A stretch of 64,000 bases of DNA from Hybos culiciformis (taxonomy: Eukaryota; Arthropoda; Insecta; Diptera; Hybotidae): positions 5,370,176 to 5,434,175 of the forward strand of contig OZ023273.1 of the NCBI GenBank assembly GCA_964007475.1, read 5' to 3'. The notes beneath the pieces were generated by a model. The model was given only the letters and a program-made list of their open reading frames with translations, did not search any database and was not told the origin of the DNA. This document shows positions 35,762 through 47,597 of this stretch, in pieces. The position numbers were made by a program, and so were the translations under genes. Each line of letters begins with the position of its first letter. Position 1 is the stretch's first letter.

Positions 35762-38700
35762 TCAATCTCCGTTTATATTTTCATTAGGAAATTTTTTGTT
35801 AACAATTTCAATACAGTTGAAAATACAATAACAAATTAAACTTAAAATTAAGTAATGAAAGATACCATTACTATACGTACAAATCATGAAGTAATTACCA
35901 ATTTCCAATCCTGCAAAAAAGTATGAATTAGATAGAGCTGCTAATATAAAAATTTGGGCCCCAAAAAATGCATATAATCGAGACTGATTCTCGGTACTCC
36001 AATTAATAATCAAATTCTTGTAAGTTTTGGATGTGATAATTTTCTTCAATAATTTTTCAAGACAAATGCTGATGTAATTTAAAATTGTCCACACCAAAAT
36101 ATAATGAAAGAAACCATGCCAAACAAAAATAAATCCAAATGTTAGAATACTGGCCAAAGATTTTTGAAAAGTTGACGAGTTTTTGGAGCATAAATCCGAA
36201 AAAATGTACCTAAAAATTAATGAAAATAGTTTTAACAAATTTTTTAAAAATTTTGTAAGCTAAAAAGTTGTTTTAATAAATTTTTATTTAATCTTCTATA
36301 TCTCACGATTCCAAATATGTAGTTTTATATACAACTGAAAAGTTTACTTTAATATGACATGATTGACATTAAAGAATACTGCTTTATTAATTCCCAACAT
36401 TCCAGGCTAGATTTAAAATCCTAAATTACGTGTAAAAAAAAAAGACGTTAATGCACATAACATGCGCCTTAGCATAAAAATACACGTAACATAATTCAAG
36501 CTCTTAAAAAAACACAACACTTAATTCATAATGCTGCTGAGGGAAAATTGGAATAATAATAAAGAATACATTAATGCATTTAATCATTTAATTTATTTTG
36601 CTTTATTTATTGTATAACAATTTAAAAAATATACTTTTTTTTATTAAATATATAATCTATCAATTAACCAAATATAGAATGAACCTTACAAAAACAAAAA
36701 ATATTACATTTAAGTATTAAAGAATCATATCATATAAAAATAAACATTACAACTTCGTTCAATTTATAATTTAGATTTTTTAGAAGCTAAAAAATTTAGA
36801 ACAGCTGTATGTAATTCTTCAGAAAAATATCGTTGATAAAGAGCATCAGCTTCAGCTAAATTAACTTTTTCTAGGTGATCTTTTTCATATTTTCTCATTA
36901 AAGCTTTGGTTGCGATCATTGCACCAATTGGTAGATCTGAGAATTCCATAAGCTTTTTCCAAATTTTAGTTTCAATTTCATGTGTTTTGAAAATTTCTGA
37001 CACAAAATTATGTCTTAATGCTTCTTCTGCTGTTAATTTATGATTAAGTAATAACATTTCACTTGCTTTAGACTTTCCTAAAATCATAGGGAAAGTGTAT
37101 GATGAACAACCTTCAGCACATAAACCAAGTCTTGTGAATGGTGTGCAAAAATATGCCTAAAAGGAAATAATTTAACTGAATTTTTATGTAAATAACTAAT
37201 TTTCATAAATGGATTTCGAAGTATAACTGTATTAACACCCAATGTCATAAAGACCATTGACTATATGCCACTTTCAAAAAATGTATGAAAAATATCGAAT
37301 GCATTGGATTTAATTAATAACAAAATATTTAAGTAGGTACCTACTTTGTAAATTGTATTCAGAAGTTTTTAAAATCCAATTATACTTTTTTAAAAAAGTA
37401 TTCAATACTTTTTCAAATTCAGTACAAAAGTTTTTACTTGAATATTTACGTCTTTGCGGTCCGCATTAGTTGTTGGAAAATCAAAAATAAGTCGACAGGT
37501 AGGTACTTCTACCATGAAATAAAAAATATATTTTACACATTTACATTTTCCGAACAATAAATCACATCACATAATGCTGCTGTTGTTGCTGCAATTCCAA
37601 AACATGGTCCATTCACAACTGCAATCAATAATTTTGGAAAATTCAAAAATGCCCCTATCAGCCCCATTATTCTTGCCTTACTTTGGACCGCAAATTCATT
37701 AAGATCCGAACTGCCGTCTGCAAATGGTGACATTGATAAATCATTTCCGGAACTGTAATAATCACCACAACCAGTTAATGCCAAAACTGTTATTGTGTCA
37801 TCCGCTGCAGTTTCATTCAAAATTTCTTTCAAACGCTCATAACAATTTCTATCTAAAGCATTTTTCTTCTTCGGATTGTTAAATTTAACAATTAACAATT
37901 TTCCTCGACGTTCTAGTAAAATTTTCTCAGAATTTACACCCATAATTGGATTGTGTTTGCTTTAAATTCACGTTGGTTCGTTCAGCTTCAGGAAGTGAGT
38001 GAATTTATCATAAAAAAAAACAATGTTATCAATTTTTAAACATACCAAATATTTTTTCATTTCATTTTCAGCAGACTTTATTCAAATATTTTGCTCACCT
38101 GATCCGATTCACCTTATCAGTTTTTATTTAAAATTTAGTATTAATTTTTTTTTTTACTAATCATACATTTTCAATTCAAAATCTCTGGTTCAGTACAGTT
38201 CAGAGTTCAGTTCAGATAATAATAATTTATCGGCATTCAATTCAATAAGATTTGACATTTTCAACAAGTAATAAAATTAATAAACAAAAGTGACAAAACA
38301 AAACAATAAAACAAAATAGCAAACAAAACTGTGTTTCGGCGCCCGTTTCAATATCTCAATTTAAAATATATAGATTTTTTGTACAACGGCATCGCAATTT
38401 ATTTTTGTTTACTTTTTTCTGTTTATTATGCTTTGTTTTACTTGCTGCACAGGCACACTGCAATATCAGGCTCAGACGCCGTCAAAAAAATAAGCCGACC
38501 GTCGTCGTGCCGCGTCTTTTTTCGATTAGTCGTCGTCGTTGAATTTTACGCGGCTGGTCGTGGATTTGCGCCGTAAGAATTTGCTTCAAAAATCAGTTGC
38601 GCCGTAAGAATTTGCTTCAAAAATCAGGAAAAAAACATAGTTTTTTCTTTTTTTGGTTTGAATTTTTTACCGAAAAAATTTTTTTTTCGGAATAAAAATT

Positions 38701-41700
38701 TTTTTTTGAGAAAAAAAAATTTTTTTTGGGAAAAAATTCGAGTCGACTGACTGGGCCGTCGCCGCGCGGTCGTCACGTTTTTCACAGCTCAGTCGCGATA
38801 AGTCGTCGTCGTGAAAAAATCCACGGCGTCTGCGTCTGTGCAATATCAGTAGCACTCCCACTGTGCTGGGAAGCCACCGACTTGTTTTTTATTGTATTTT
38901 ATTATTAAATACTATTCAACTGATAATAAATCAGAATATTAATTAAAATAAAAGCTTGAATTATATTATATATAATTTTTTTTTTAATTTTAAGTAAAAT
39001 GGCATGTGTTTTAACATCTTTTAATAATTTTTCTAAATATTATGATAAACAAATAGATTGGGAAGAAATTGAACAAATTTACGAAAACTATGAAGAAAAA
39101 AAGCGTCGAGCTGAATTGAATAAGAACCTTCATCAAGATAATCGAAATGAAAATATTAATTCTGATTCGGACGACAATATCTTAAATGATGATCAACAAA
39201 TCGAAAATATTTCTATTATTCAATGTGCAATTCAAAATGAATATTCAATTCAAGATTTTCGAGAATTATGTTGTGTTATTCGAAATTTGAATAGCTCTAA
39301 TGCCGATTATGATAGTACTAATGCTACATGGAAAAAAATTATTGAAATAGCACCAAGGAAAAATTTTTTAGCACTAATTTATGCTTTGATCAGACTGGGA
39401 ACTTATAATGTTAAAAAAAAAATCTATCGCGAATTATCAATTGAAGCGGCTCGAACATATTTTCTATCTCTAACAATACCGGGTTCTAAAAGTTATCATA
39501 TTTTCGATGAAGCAATAATACAAAAATCAATTGAAGTTTTTCAAATTTTAAAATCTAAAGAGAAAATGTTAGAGCGTGATCGGATTGGAATTTTAATTCA
39601 TTTTGTTAGTTTTTGTGATGATCTGAAATTATTATTTCGTAATGCTTATTTTGATGAGTGTAAATCAACACGTAATGCAATAATATGGGAACTGATACAA
39701 GTTTTGTATAATCATCATAAAAATGGATTTGAAAATAAATGTAAATTAAGTAATCTATACATTATAAACCTATACCAGTAATTTTTATGTTCTTTTTAGA
39801 TGAGGCTGCCTTGCATAATAAAATTTTTGAAGTGTTTTCGGAAATCATAAATAAACAAAATGGTGATCCAGAGGAAATTTTGATGAAAATAATGCAAATA
39901 AGTTTTAATATTCATACTATGCCATCAACTATTAAGCGTATTAAACATTTTGAAATACAAGGAACATTTTACGAGCATATTTCAGATTGGTTTATAGAAT
40001 CCATTGGAAATTATCCAAAAATTTTGGAGAACGTATTACACAATTACATCAAATTTATTGTAGCTAATGAAAATAAATTGGTAAATTGGAATTTTTCGTT
40101 TTCCTTTTGGTCAAAAAAATTGATAGGTTTAGCCTTACGGAATGGTGGTTCCCTTGTTCGTATTGAAACTAGATATTAAAAAAAATTATTTTTGTGTTTA
40201 AGTAAAAAAAATGAGTATTTCTAGAATTGAGCTTGAAATCTTTAAAGAAGTTCTCAAAAGTAACAACTACTAAACTTTCATCTCACCTAAGTAAGAAGAA
40301 TAGAAGCTCTCAAAAGCCCAAGAGCCTAAATTAGTTTAATACACAAAATTTATACATTATTATTATACATTATAGGGTAATGAAAATAATATTGTTTTCT
40401 TTTAATTTTAGTTACCAACAAATAAATTACAGTACGCGCTAGATTATGCTGCAAAATATGATGCAAACATATATTCCAAATGTAATGAATCAATTTTTCC
40501 TTTTTTGGAAAACACAGGATTAAAAGATGCCGATGCGAATATTAGACAAAACTCATTAGAGTTGTGTAATCGAATATTATTAATAGAGTCTCAAGTTGAT
40601 TGGACAATTCGTATTAATGTGTCAAAAATCCCAAGAGAAGTTTACGGTGTTCAGCTATTGATTGAGCACCTCTTAGACACCAATAACAATATAAAATTAA
40701 AAGCACTTCACGGCTTTTATGAGGCCTACTATAAAGGTACAGCTAATGCAAAAAAAATTATTTCTGAAGGAATAAGATTTGCAAATTTTAATAATGAAAT
40801 AGAAATTTCTCTGCCTGATGAACAGGAGGAATATCAAAACGAAGTTCATTTTCCGATACCTCAACCAATTGAACCGAATTTTACATTTGAAGGATTTGAA
40901 ATTATTCAACCACTTTTTAATGAATTACCAAACAAGCTTTATCGTTTAATTCATAATAATATGGCATATGTAAGAAAAGCAGCAATATCTTTGCTCGAAC
41001 TATTAGTCAATTTAAATCCCTTGATAATTTATAATACCAGTTTTTTAAAATATTGTTCTGCATTATCACGGGATCCTGTTATATTGGTGAGGAGGCAAGC
41101 AATGGTAATGATAGATGCAATTTTAAGTAAACTTCCAGGATGTTATCCAGTTATATGGACATGGTGTAGTATAATTGTACCTCTATTTGAAGACAGTGAT
41201 ATGAAAAATACTGAAATTGCATGGGAGGTAAATCTAGTACATATTCAAATTTTATATTTTAATTTATAAAAATTAAACTTGAATTCAACGGGTCTAGGTC
41301 TAGGAATTTACTATCTCTTCCGAAACGACAAGTTTTTATTATGGCCCCTTCTTTTTCGACATACCATAAAATAAAATAAGTTTTTTTATTTCAAATTTGT
41401 ACTGTATTTTATTTTAGTCTTTCAAAAAACGGGTATTTGATAACATAAAAAGAACAGATCAATCAAATCAACCCGAAGATTTCATGCCATGGAGGATAAT
41501 ACGAGTTTTACTTTCAACGGAACAAAGACAATTTCTGGAATTTTGTGTCAAGGATGCTATGAAAAAGCAATGTATTAAGTAAGTTTAAAATAATCAATGA
41601 ACCAATATTAAAACTAACAAATTGTTTTTCTTGGTATATATCTTTCTTGATATATATCTAGTTGCGATTTTTTTTTTTTATAAAAATTAATATAACTACT

Positions 41701-44700
41701 GAAAAAGTTATTTTCTTTCCAATATTGTAATTGAATAATTTGATGAATTAAATTATTTTTAAAAAAAAATTATATTTCTCAATATTTTTTTAATTATCTT
41801 TTTTTTAGTCAAAATGTTATTTCAATAATCGAATCACACACATTAACTCGAAATTCAACAGAAGCGTGGGTTTTACTGAGTTTTATAGCAGGAAAAGTTA
41901 AATTTAAAGAACCAGACTCATTAGTATTCACTTTTACTAAATTATTGAGTGATCAATCATGCATAGCCCGTAGAAACTTAATAATAATTGTCGAAATTTT
42001 GTCAACATGTGTTAATCAATTTAGTCAATCGGCATTAAATAAAGGATTGGATTGTGCAATTAATAGTTTAAAAGAGGGAACAATTCAACCATTTCTCATT
42101 GGCAAATTATTTGATTTATGTATAAATATTAATGTGGAAATCAATAAAAATTCAATTGAAAATGAAGATGTAGGATGGATTGAAGATATTTCTAATGCAT
42201 GTGAAAATTACATAATGGGATATAAAAATAAGGAATTCAAAGATGAACGAAAATTTTTATCTTACTTGCATACATACTCAGAATCCAATTTAGAATTACG
42301 GGCGTGTCCAAATCAGGAAATTATCGAATACATATTGAAACTTATTCTAATTCTTTCAAGTAAAAATTATCATGATGAAGAAGATTTACGCATTTTAAAT
42401 TCGATGATAATATTGGCAACTAGATTTTCTATACCTGATTCTGTAATTGCAGACAATACTTGTTCATTATTTAAATTAATTTTACAAAAAATTGACAAAC
42501 TTCCAGTAATAAATACCGTTTTAATCGCTGTCACTGATTTGTGCAAGAGACATACCCAAATAATTGAATCTAAAGTAATTGACAGCATTTTGATGCTATT
42601 GAAATCACCAAATCCTGAAGTTCGGTTAGAAACTTTCAAGAATTTATCTATATTAGTGTTGCAAGATCAAATAAAATTACGAGGAGATGTCTTAAAATTT
42701 TTTTTAACGTGTATGCTAGATGAATCCAACAAATTATCAAATTTAGCTACACAATTTTTTCAAATTTATTTAGAAACTAAAAATTCAAAATTATTTCAAA
42801 TATGTTTACAACAATGTCCATATACATTCAACAATTATTTACATTTTGATGGATTTACCAACTTATCGGAACATCTTTTAAACGGTAAATTAAAAAAGAT
42901 AATAAAATTTTAGATATGTACATATCCTTAATATACTATATATTAAATGTCCATGAGCTAAATAGAAACCATAGTAACAATAAGGGTGGCATAAAAAAAA
43001 GAACCTCCTCATGAGAAATGCTGAACAATTTACGTGATAATCATAGTGCCCCAAAAAAAATTCGTGATCAATTTTATCTTGATGTTCTATAAAACCCACT
43101 TAATTTTTATAAAACCCACTTAAATTCTAGCCCGAGATGGGAAATAAGCCCTAATTCAAACAAAAAAAGTCTCTTTTACAACGTTTTTTTGTAGTTACAT
43201 CGAGCTTAAAAAATAAAAAATACTTTTTACAAAAAAAAAAAGTATTATTTTAATATTATATTGTTAGACTAACAAAATTTTAGACTCAATAAATTTATTA
43301 ATAACATTATTTGAATTATCAATTATCTATGATTAAAATTTTAGTAACAAATTTCTTTAAAGGTGATGAAAGACTTCGAGATCGCCACTTGTTATACAAA
43401 CACTTTTTACTTGAAATGGACCATGTTAATATGCTATTCTATTTCGATAATCTAATCCAAATTTATCAAAAACTTAAAAATGATCCATCAATAAAATCTC
43501 CCGAAGGTTACTCTACAATTACAGACATAATATATATTTTAAAAAATATATGCCAACAAAATCATAAAAAGGAATTGAAGGAAGCTCAAGAAAAAGCTAG
43601 CCAGTCAACTGATTTAATGTTAGAAATTACAGATGCTGAAAAATCAAATCTAGACCAGGATAATCCCAAAAAAAGTCGTAGAAATAATGCAATAACAATC
43701 AGAGATGCGATGATAATCGTCGAAAAAGCAATTTATTTGATGCCAAAAATATGCGAATGTCTTTTAAATTGGGACAAAGTATTTAGACCATTGTTAGACA
43801 GCCTTAATTACGAAATTTGTAAAAATTTCAATAGTATAATAGAGCAAGCTCAACCAGAAACATTTTGGGAAAGATACCGACTAATAGAGAAAACATCTAA
43901 TACCAGCAAAAGAAAAGCTCAGAGTGATCATGAAGAGGGAAGCGATATTGAGTTGGATAGGGATCCGAATTGAATTGATTACTCTAGAAGTTTGGAAAAT
44001 CGTTACCAAAAATTTTATTAAATACTTCATTTATTATAACAAATTGTTTACACTTTTTAAAAATGAATATAATTTAATTTTTATAAAAAACATAATGAGG
44101 ATCTGATTTGTTTAAAATATAATTTAAAATCTTTTTGTTAATTAATTTTCTCTAAAGAATAAGATAATAAGTAAGTAAAAAACTTACCGATAAAGAAACT
44201 CATAAAGGCCTTGATCGAAATATTTCCACATGTTTGAATAAAAATTAACTCTAGCAATGCATCTAAAATTATCATAAAACATAAAAAAACAAGGAATTAT
44301 TATTAAAAACTATCAAAGTTTTTGAAATAAATAAATAAAAAAAAAATTAACAAGTATTATCTTTACCGTGGCATTCTAGGACAATTAATTTTCTCAAATT
44401 TTGATATCGTAATTCCAACACCGTATATGATAAAATAATGCAAATGGAAAAATAAACCCATTAAATAGCCAAATCCATACAATCCATAATAATTCAGTTG
44501 TTTTACAATCTGGAAAAATATAATAATATTTTACTAAAAATTACATTAGGTTAGAAAGGCGGAAGGGATATTCATATTTCTAGTTGCGTACTACATATTT
44601 TAAAAATTTTAATTACATTATTTACGTATATTATCTATTTTATATACTTAATGGTTTATTTTTTTAGTCTTAACTTTGTCAATTAGTTTAATATAAGCTT

Positions 44701-47597
44701 AACTCAATAATTAAACAATTAAATTAGTTTCAATTCGATTGATTTTTTTTACTAATAATTCTTTTATTACTATATAATTCTTTTATTAATAAAAATTTCG
44801 AAAAACTTACATCAAAGTCGGTTTCCAAATAATAAACGTACAAGTAGTGCAGAATGAATTCCAAAAATATTATCCAAAAAGCTACACGTACTACATCTTT
44901 AAATAGTTCAAGAAATCTTTGAACTGTTAAGTAAATAAGTGGTGAATTTTTCTCATTATCGACAGCATTTAAACACAACTCATAGCGTTCATAAGTCATA
45001 AATGGTCCAAAAACATAAGTTGGAAAATATAACGTGTAACCAAGATAATTTGAAATTTTATAATTTTGATTACTTAAACTTGTGTTTCTAGCATAATCTA
45101 AATTAAATGTCAAACATCTAAGTATATTCCATGACATTGATATTATCAATTCGTAAGCTTCATGATATGTTTCCAATTGTGTTATTTCAGAATTTCGTTT
45201 TAAGTACAAATTAATGTATAGAATCCAACCAATAGCTAAACACCAGTTTAAAAATTTTGATTTTATTTTTGAAATAAATAAAAAACTTATAATTTGAATA
45301 ATTTGAATTAATATCGTACGATTTGAGTACGTTTTTATTATAAAAGAAAAACCAACAACAGCGTGCGCAAATGAAATTGACTGAAAAATAAAGATTTAAT
45401 TAATTTTATTTCTTTTCAAAGTTATTTATACCTAAAAAATATGGACATTAACAAAAGATTTGTGATTAGTTTTTTTCTACATATTTATTTTTAGCCCTTA
45501 AAAATTTAAAAAGCGGACTAAATAATGTTTTCGTATATATTTATGTCTGTTTCATATAAAGTTCTTTTAACTATTTAAAAAATTGGCGGATTTCGATCAA
45601 ATCAATGCCGAAATATCATTCGATCGAATCAATGCCAAGCAATTTAGTTTATTTCCACCTGTATTAGATTCTCCGAGTCCGGACTTCGAGCTTAGAAGCT
45701 CTCGACCTAGGGTTATTTTCATATATAAAATTTGTATTTTATCTTTAAAACTTTTAATGGATTCTGATAAAAGTTATGATTTTTCATGAAAATTGATTTT
45801 ATGAGTAGATATATTCAAGAGCATTGTAGATATTTAAAAAAAAATTGCAGGAAAGGATTTTAAATCAAAATGGTGAAAACGAACATCACACTTTATAAGG
45901 TTTTAATTTTTGCTTTAATTTTTGTCATTTTAGTTTAGAATAAAAGGAAAGCTAATATAATTGTAATAATTGAACTACGCATTCAAATATTGTACTATTT
46001 TATATAAATCTTTAATTCATTTTCTATCAAGTAATATACTATTCCTAATTTCAAACTTCATATAATCATATAACATTGAGATCATTAAATTTAGTTAGTA
46101 TTTATTAGACGTTGTATATTTTATATTGTTAAAAATTGTATATCGAAAAATTAAATCAAATTTTTTAAACCTTTGCTTTAAAACAAAATTTATTACCTTT
46201 GCTTTAAAAAATCTACTTAATTCAGTAACTGTCAAATGAATAAAATACCAAATCAAGTTTTTGTATAAAAATATTTTGAAATTTTCATATTCATCATTGG
46301 AATCATCTTTCAGTGAATAATTAAACCAACCCTGTGGAAAATTTGGGTTCTTTAAAATAATTTCTGTAAGTAAACAAAAACAAAATTATAATGTTGAAAA
46401 CAATAAGTAAATAAGCAATAAATTCTATAAAATATGGAAAATTTTACTTATTAATCTTATAGGATTTTACCACATTATAATAAATCGATTTTCTCAACGC
46501 TGGCTCGGATAATTTTGAAATATTCTATTAGTTCAGGCGTGGTTTTAAAAGTGTATAAATAAATTTAAATAAATAGAATACGAATAAATATTTTTAAAAA
46601 GTTCTTTCAATATCTTTTAAGTTTTCCTTATCAAAATAAGTACATCCGTATTTATGTATTTAAGTGAAGTGCATAAATCAATAAAACACAAGATTTTTTT
46701 TTTTGGAACAAGGTTTATTTTTATTTTATAGCATATAGTAGGTAATTATAATTATAATTATCTTATCATTAAGAAATATAGTTTTATGGGTACTTCAAGA
46801 ATATTAAAAAATTTTAAAGTTATATTCGTAATATGTAAAGAAAAAATTTCATCTTTGAACGTTCTTTAACCAAAAATTTTTTTTGGAAAACTTAGAAATT
46901 GATACTTGAGCATGAAGTTAGATTTAATCTTAATAAAATGTGAAGAATAAAAATCACGTCTCTATAAGACCAACTAGATTAAAGATGAACAAAATATATT
47001 ACCATTCTTCTTACCATTCCAACTTAAAAATTAAAAAACAGTACAAAAATGTCAATTATCGAAACTTTCATTGAGGGTTTTTCAATGGAAAATTTTCAAT
47101 GAACGAGTTTGCCTAGAAAAATGATGCATAGGAACGTTTACTTCAGTGATCTTTGCGTCATCCAAAAATTTATTTAATTAATGCAAAGTCTATTATTTTC
47201 CATTCTATTTCGAAAAAATATGAAATTTGAACATTTGAGTTCTACAACTCGAATTTGTTTTATAAAGCTCTCAAAATAGCGAATATATTGAAGATAGTAC
47301 GTAGGTAAGAATTATTATTTATCTCGACACTATTAAGAACTAATTATTTCTTGTTGTGCGCATTTAATGTTCCTTCTTACTCGTATATGATTATATTATT
47401 AAAGTGATTGTACCTGTACATTATACAAGAACTTGCATTGTACTATACCTACTCAAATTAAACTCAGCTTTGTTAATAAAATAAATATTCATAATATTAT
47501 ATTTACCTTCTCGAATTGCATAAACGTTAATAACTCCACACAAAAGTAACGTAAAATACACAAAAAAACAAAAAATAATTTCGAATGTAGCTAACAT
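35762..47597 (-). CDS. rasp: Hedgehog acyltransferase (rasp/HHAT)
   Basis: This is an ER multipass MBOAT enzyme that palmitoylates the N-terminal Cys of Hedgehog. Minus-strand exons in transcription order are 47507-47597, 46197-46363, 44811-45380, 44367-44509, 44188-44262 and 35762-36209. All have GT-AG junctions and compatible phases and give 497 residues (human HHAT 493). The two conserved MBOAT catalytic residues fall at Asp340 (MWKYFDQGL) and His380 (FIFVWHGFF), one position from human D339 and H379. Many hydrophobic membrane segments are evident, including the first 25 residues. The 8-kb intron between the last two exons contains the complete ECI2-like and Cap-D3 genes. The call is strong from length, residues and segment order. 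Confidence 0.93.
36764..37943 (-). CDS. ECI2: Peroxisomal enoyl-CoA delta isomerase (ECI2-like)
   Basis: This crotonase-fold enzyme shifts cis-3 or trans-3 double bonds to trans-2-enoyl-CoA during beta-oxidation of unsaturated fatty acids. Minus-strand exons are 37545-37943 and 36764-37156, giving 263 residues. Visible are the CoA/oxyanion segments (NPKKKNALD, SGNDLSMSPF, NGPCFGIAATTAALCD) and the catalytic-type Glu148 in GLCAEGCSSYTFP, as in ECI2. The C-terminus is KKSKL, a canonical PTS1, so the product should be peroxisomal. There is no N-terminal acyl-CoA-binding domain and no presequence, unlike long human ECI2. It lies inside the HHAT intron on the same strand as HHAT, and head to head with Cap-D3, whose ATG is 1,055 bases away. 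Confidence 0.93.
38470..38839. mobile_element. GC-rich element with 11-bp flanking repeat
   Basis: The 11-bp direct repeat TGCAATATCAG lies immediately on both sides (38459-38469 and 38839-38849; the shared T blurs the right border). The element starts GCTCAGACGCCGTC and its right end, reverse-complemented, reads CAGACGCAGACGCCGTGG, an imperfect terminal inverted repeat. The interior is rich in CGTCGTCGT, unlike the surrounding AT-rich DNA, plus poly-A/T blocks. The length of the flanking duplication would fit Mutator-like or related elements, but no transposase is present and the family is unassigned. Short open frames here are products of the repeat. Confidence 0.55.
38566..38627. repeat. 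31-bp perfect tandem duplication
   Basis: Two adjacent identical 31-bp units begin TTGCGCCGTAAGAATTTGC and end AAAAATCAG. They sit inside the GC-rich element at 38470-38839. Confidence 0.85.
38999..43973 (+). CDS. Cap-D3: Condensin-II subunit D3 (Cap-D3/NCAPD3)
   Basis: This HEAT-repeat subunit of condensin II acts in chromosome compaction. Proposed exons are 38999-39740, 39800-40080, 40412-41227, 41418-41578, 41809-42884 and 43363-43973. Phases are consistent and give 1,228 residues. Segments matching NCAPD3 in order are: YRELSIEAARTYFLSLTIPG (N-terminal region), MAYVRKAAISLLELLVNL with VRRQAMVMIDAIL (HEAT repeats), STEAWVLLSKxA-like TEAWVLLSFIAGK, and VTDLCKRHTQIIE with PNPEVRLETFKNLSILV. 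The C-terminal tail is acidic/basic and low in hydrophobics (KSRRNN, HEEGSDIELD). The exon 2 donor at 40081 is chosen on consensus (TTG|GTAAAT) and phase; the frame actually stays open to 40179, so this junction is the least certain. It is nested on the opposite strand inside the HHAT intron. Confidence 0.9.
43974..44187. other. 3' flank of Cap-D3 inside HHAT intron
   Basis: Only about 215 bases separate the Cap-D3 stop from HHAT exon 5 on the other strand. The Cap-D3 3' UTR and the start of the HHAT intron must share or overlap this interval. No AATAAA is obvious; AATATA-like variants occur. Confidence 0.4.
45583..45640. repeat. Imperfect short direct repeat in HHAT intron
   Basis: TTTCGATCAAATCAATGCCG and TTCGATCGAATCAATGCCA lie about 27 bases apart in the intron between HHAT exons 2 and 3. 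A plus-strand frame runs through them to 45789, but it has no partner exons and is not called as a gene. Confidence 0.5.

Larger units (their letters stand above)
37944..38998. promoter_or_regulatory. Shared 5' region of ECI2-like and Cap-D3
   Basis: This 1,055-bp interval separates the two divergent start codons, so the promoters of both genes should lie here. Core promoter elements could not be identified with confidence. It is interrupted by a GC-rich repeat-like insertion (38470-38839) that contains a 31-bp tandem duplication. A TTTTAAGTAAAATGG start context marks the Cap-D3 ATG. Confidence 0.5.

Noticed and set aside
38331..38908. Open frames in the ECI2/Cap-D3 spacer
   Set aside because: They run through CGTCGTCGT repeats and poly-A/T blocks of the inserted element on both strands and encode low-complexity Arg/Val/Phe/Lys runs.
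45583..45789. 68-codon plus-strand frame in an HHAT intron
   Set aside because: It arises from an imperfect direct repeat, has no partner exons and no recognised domain.
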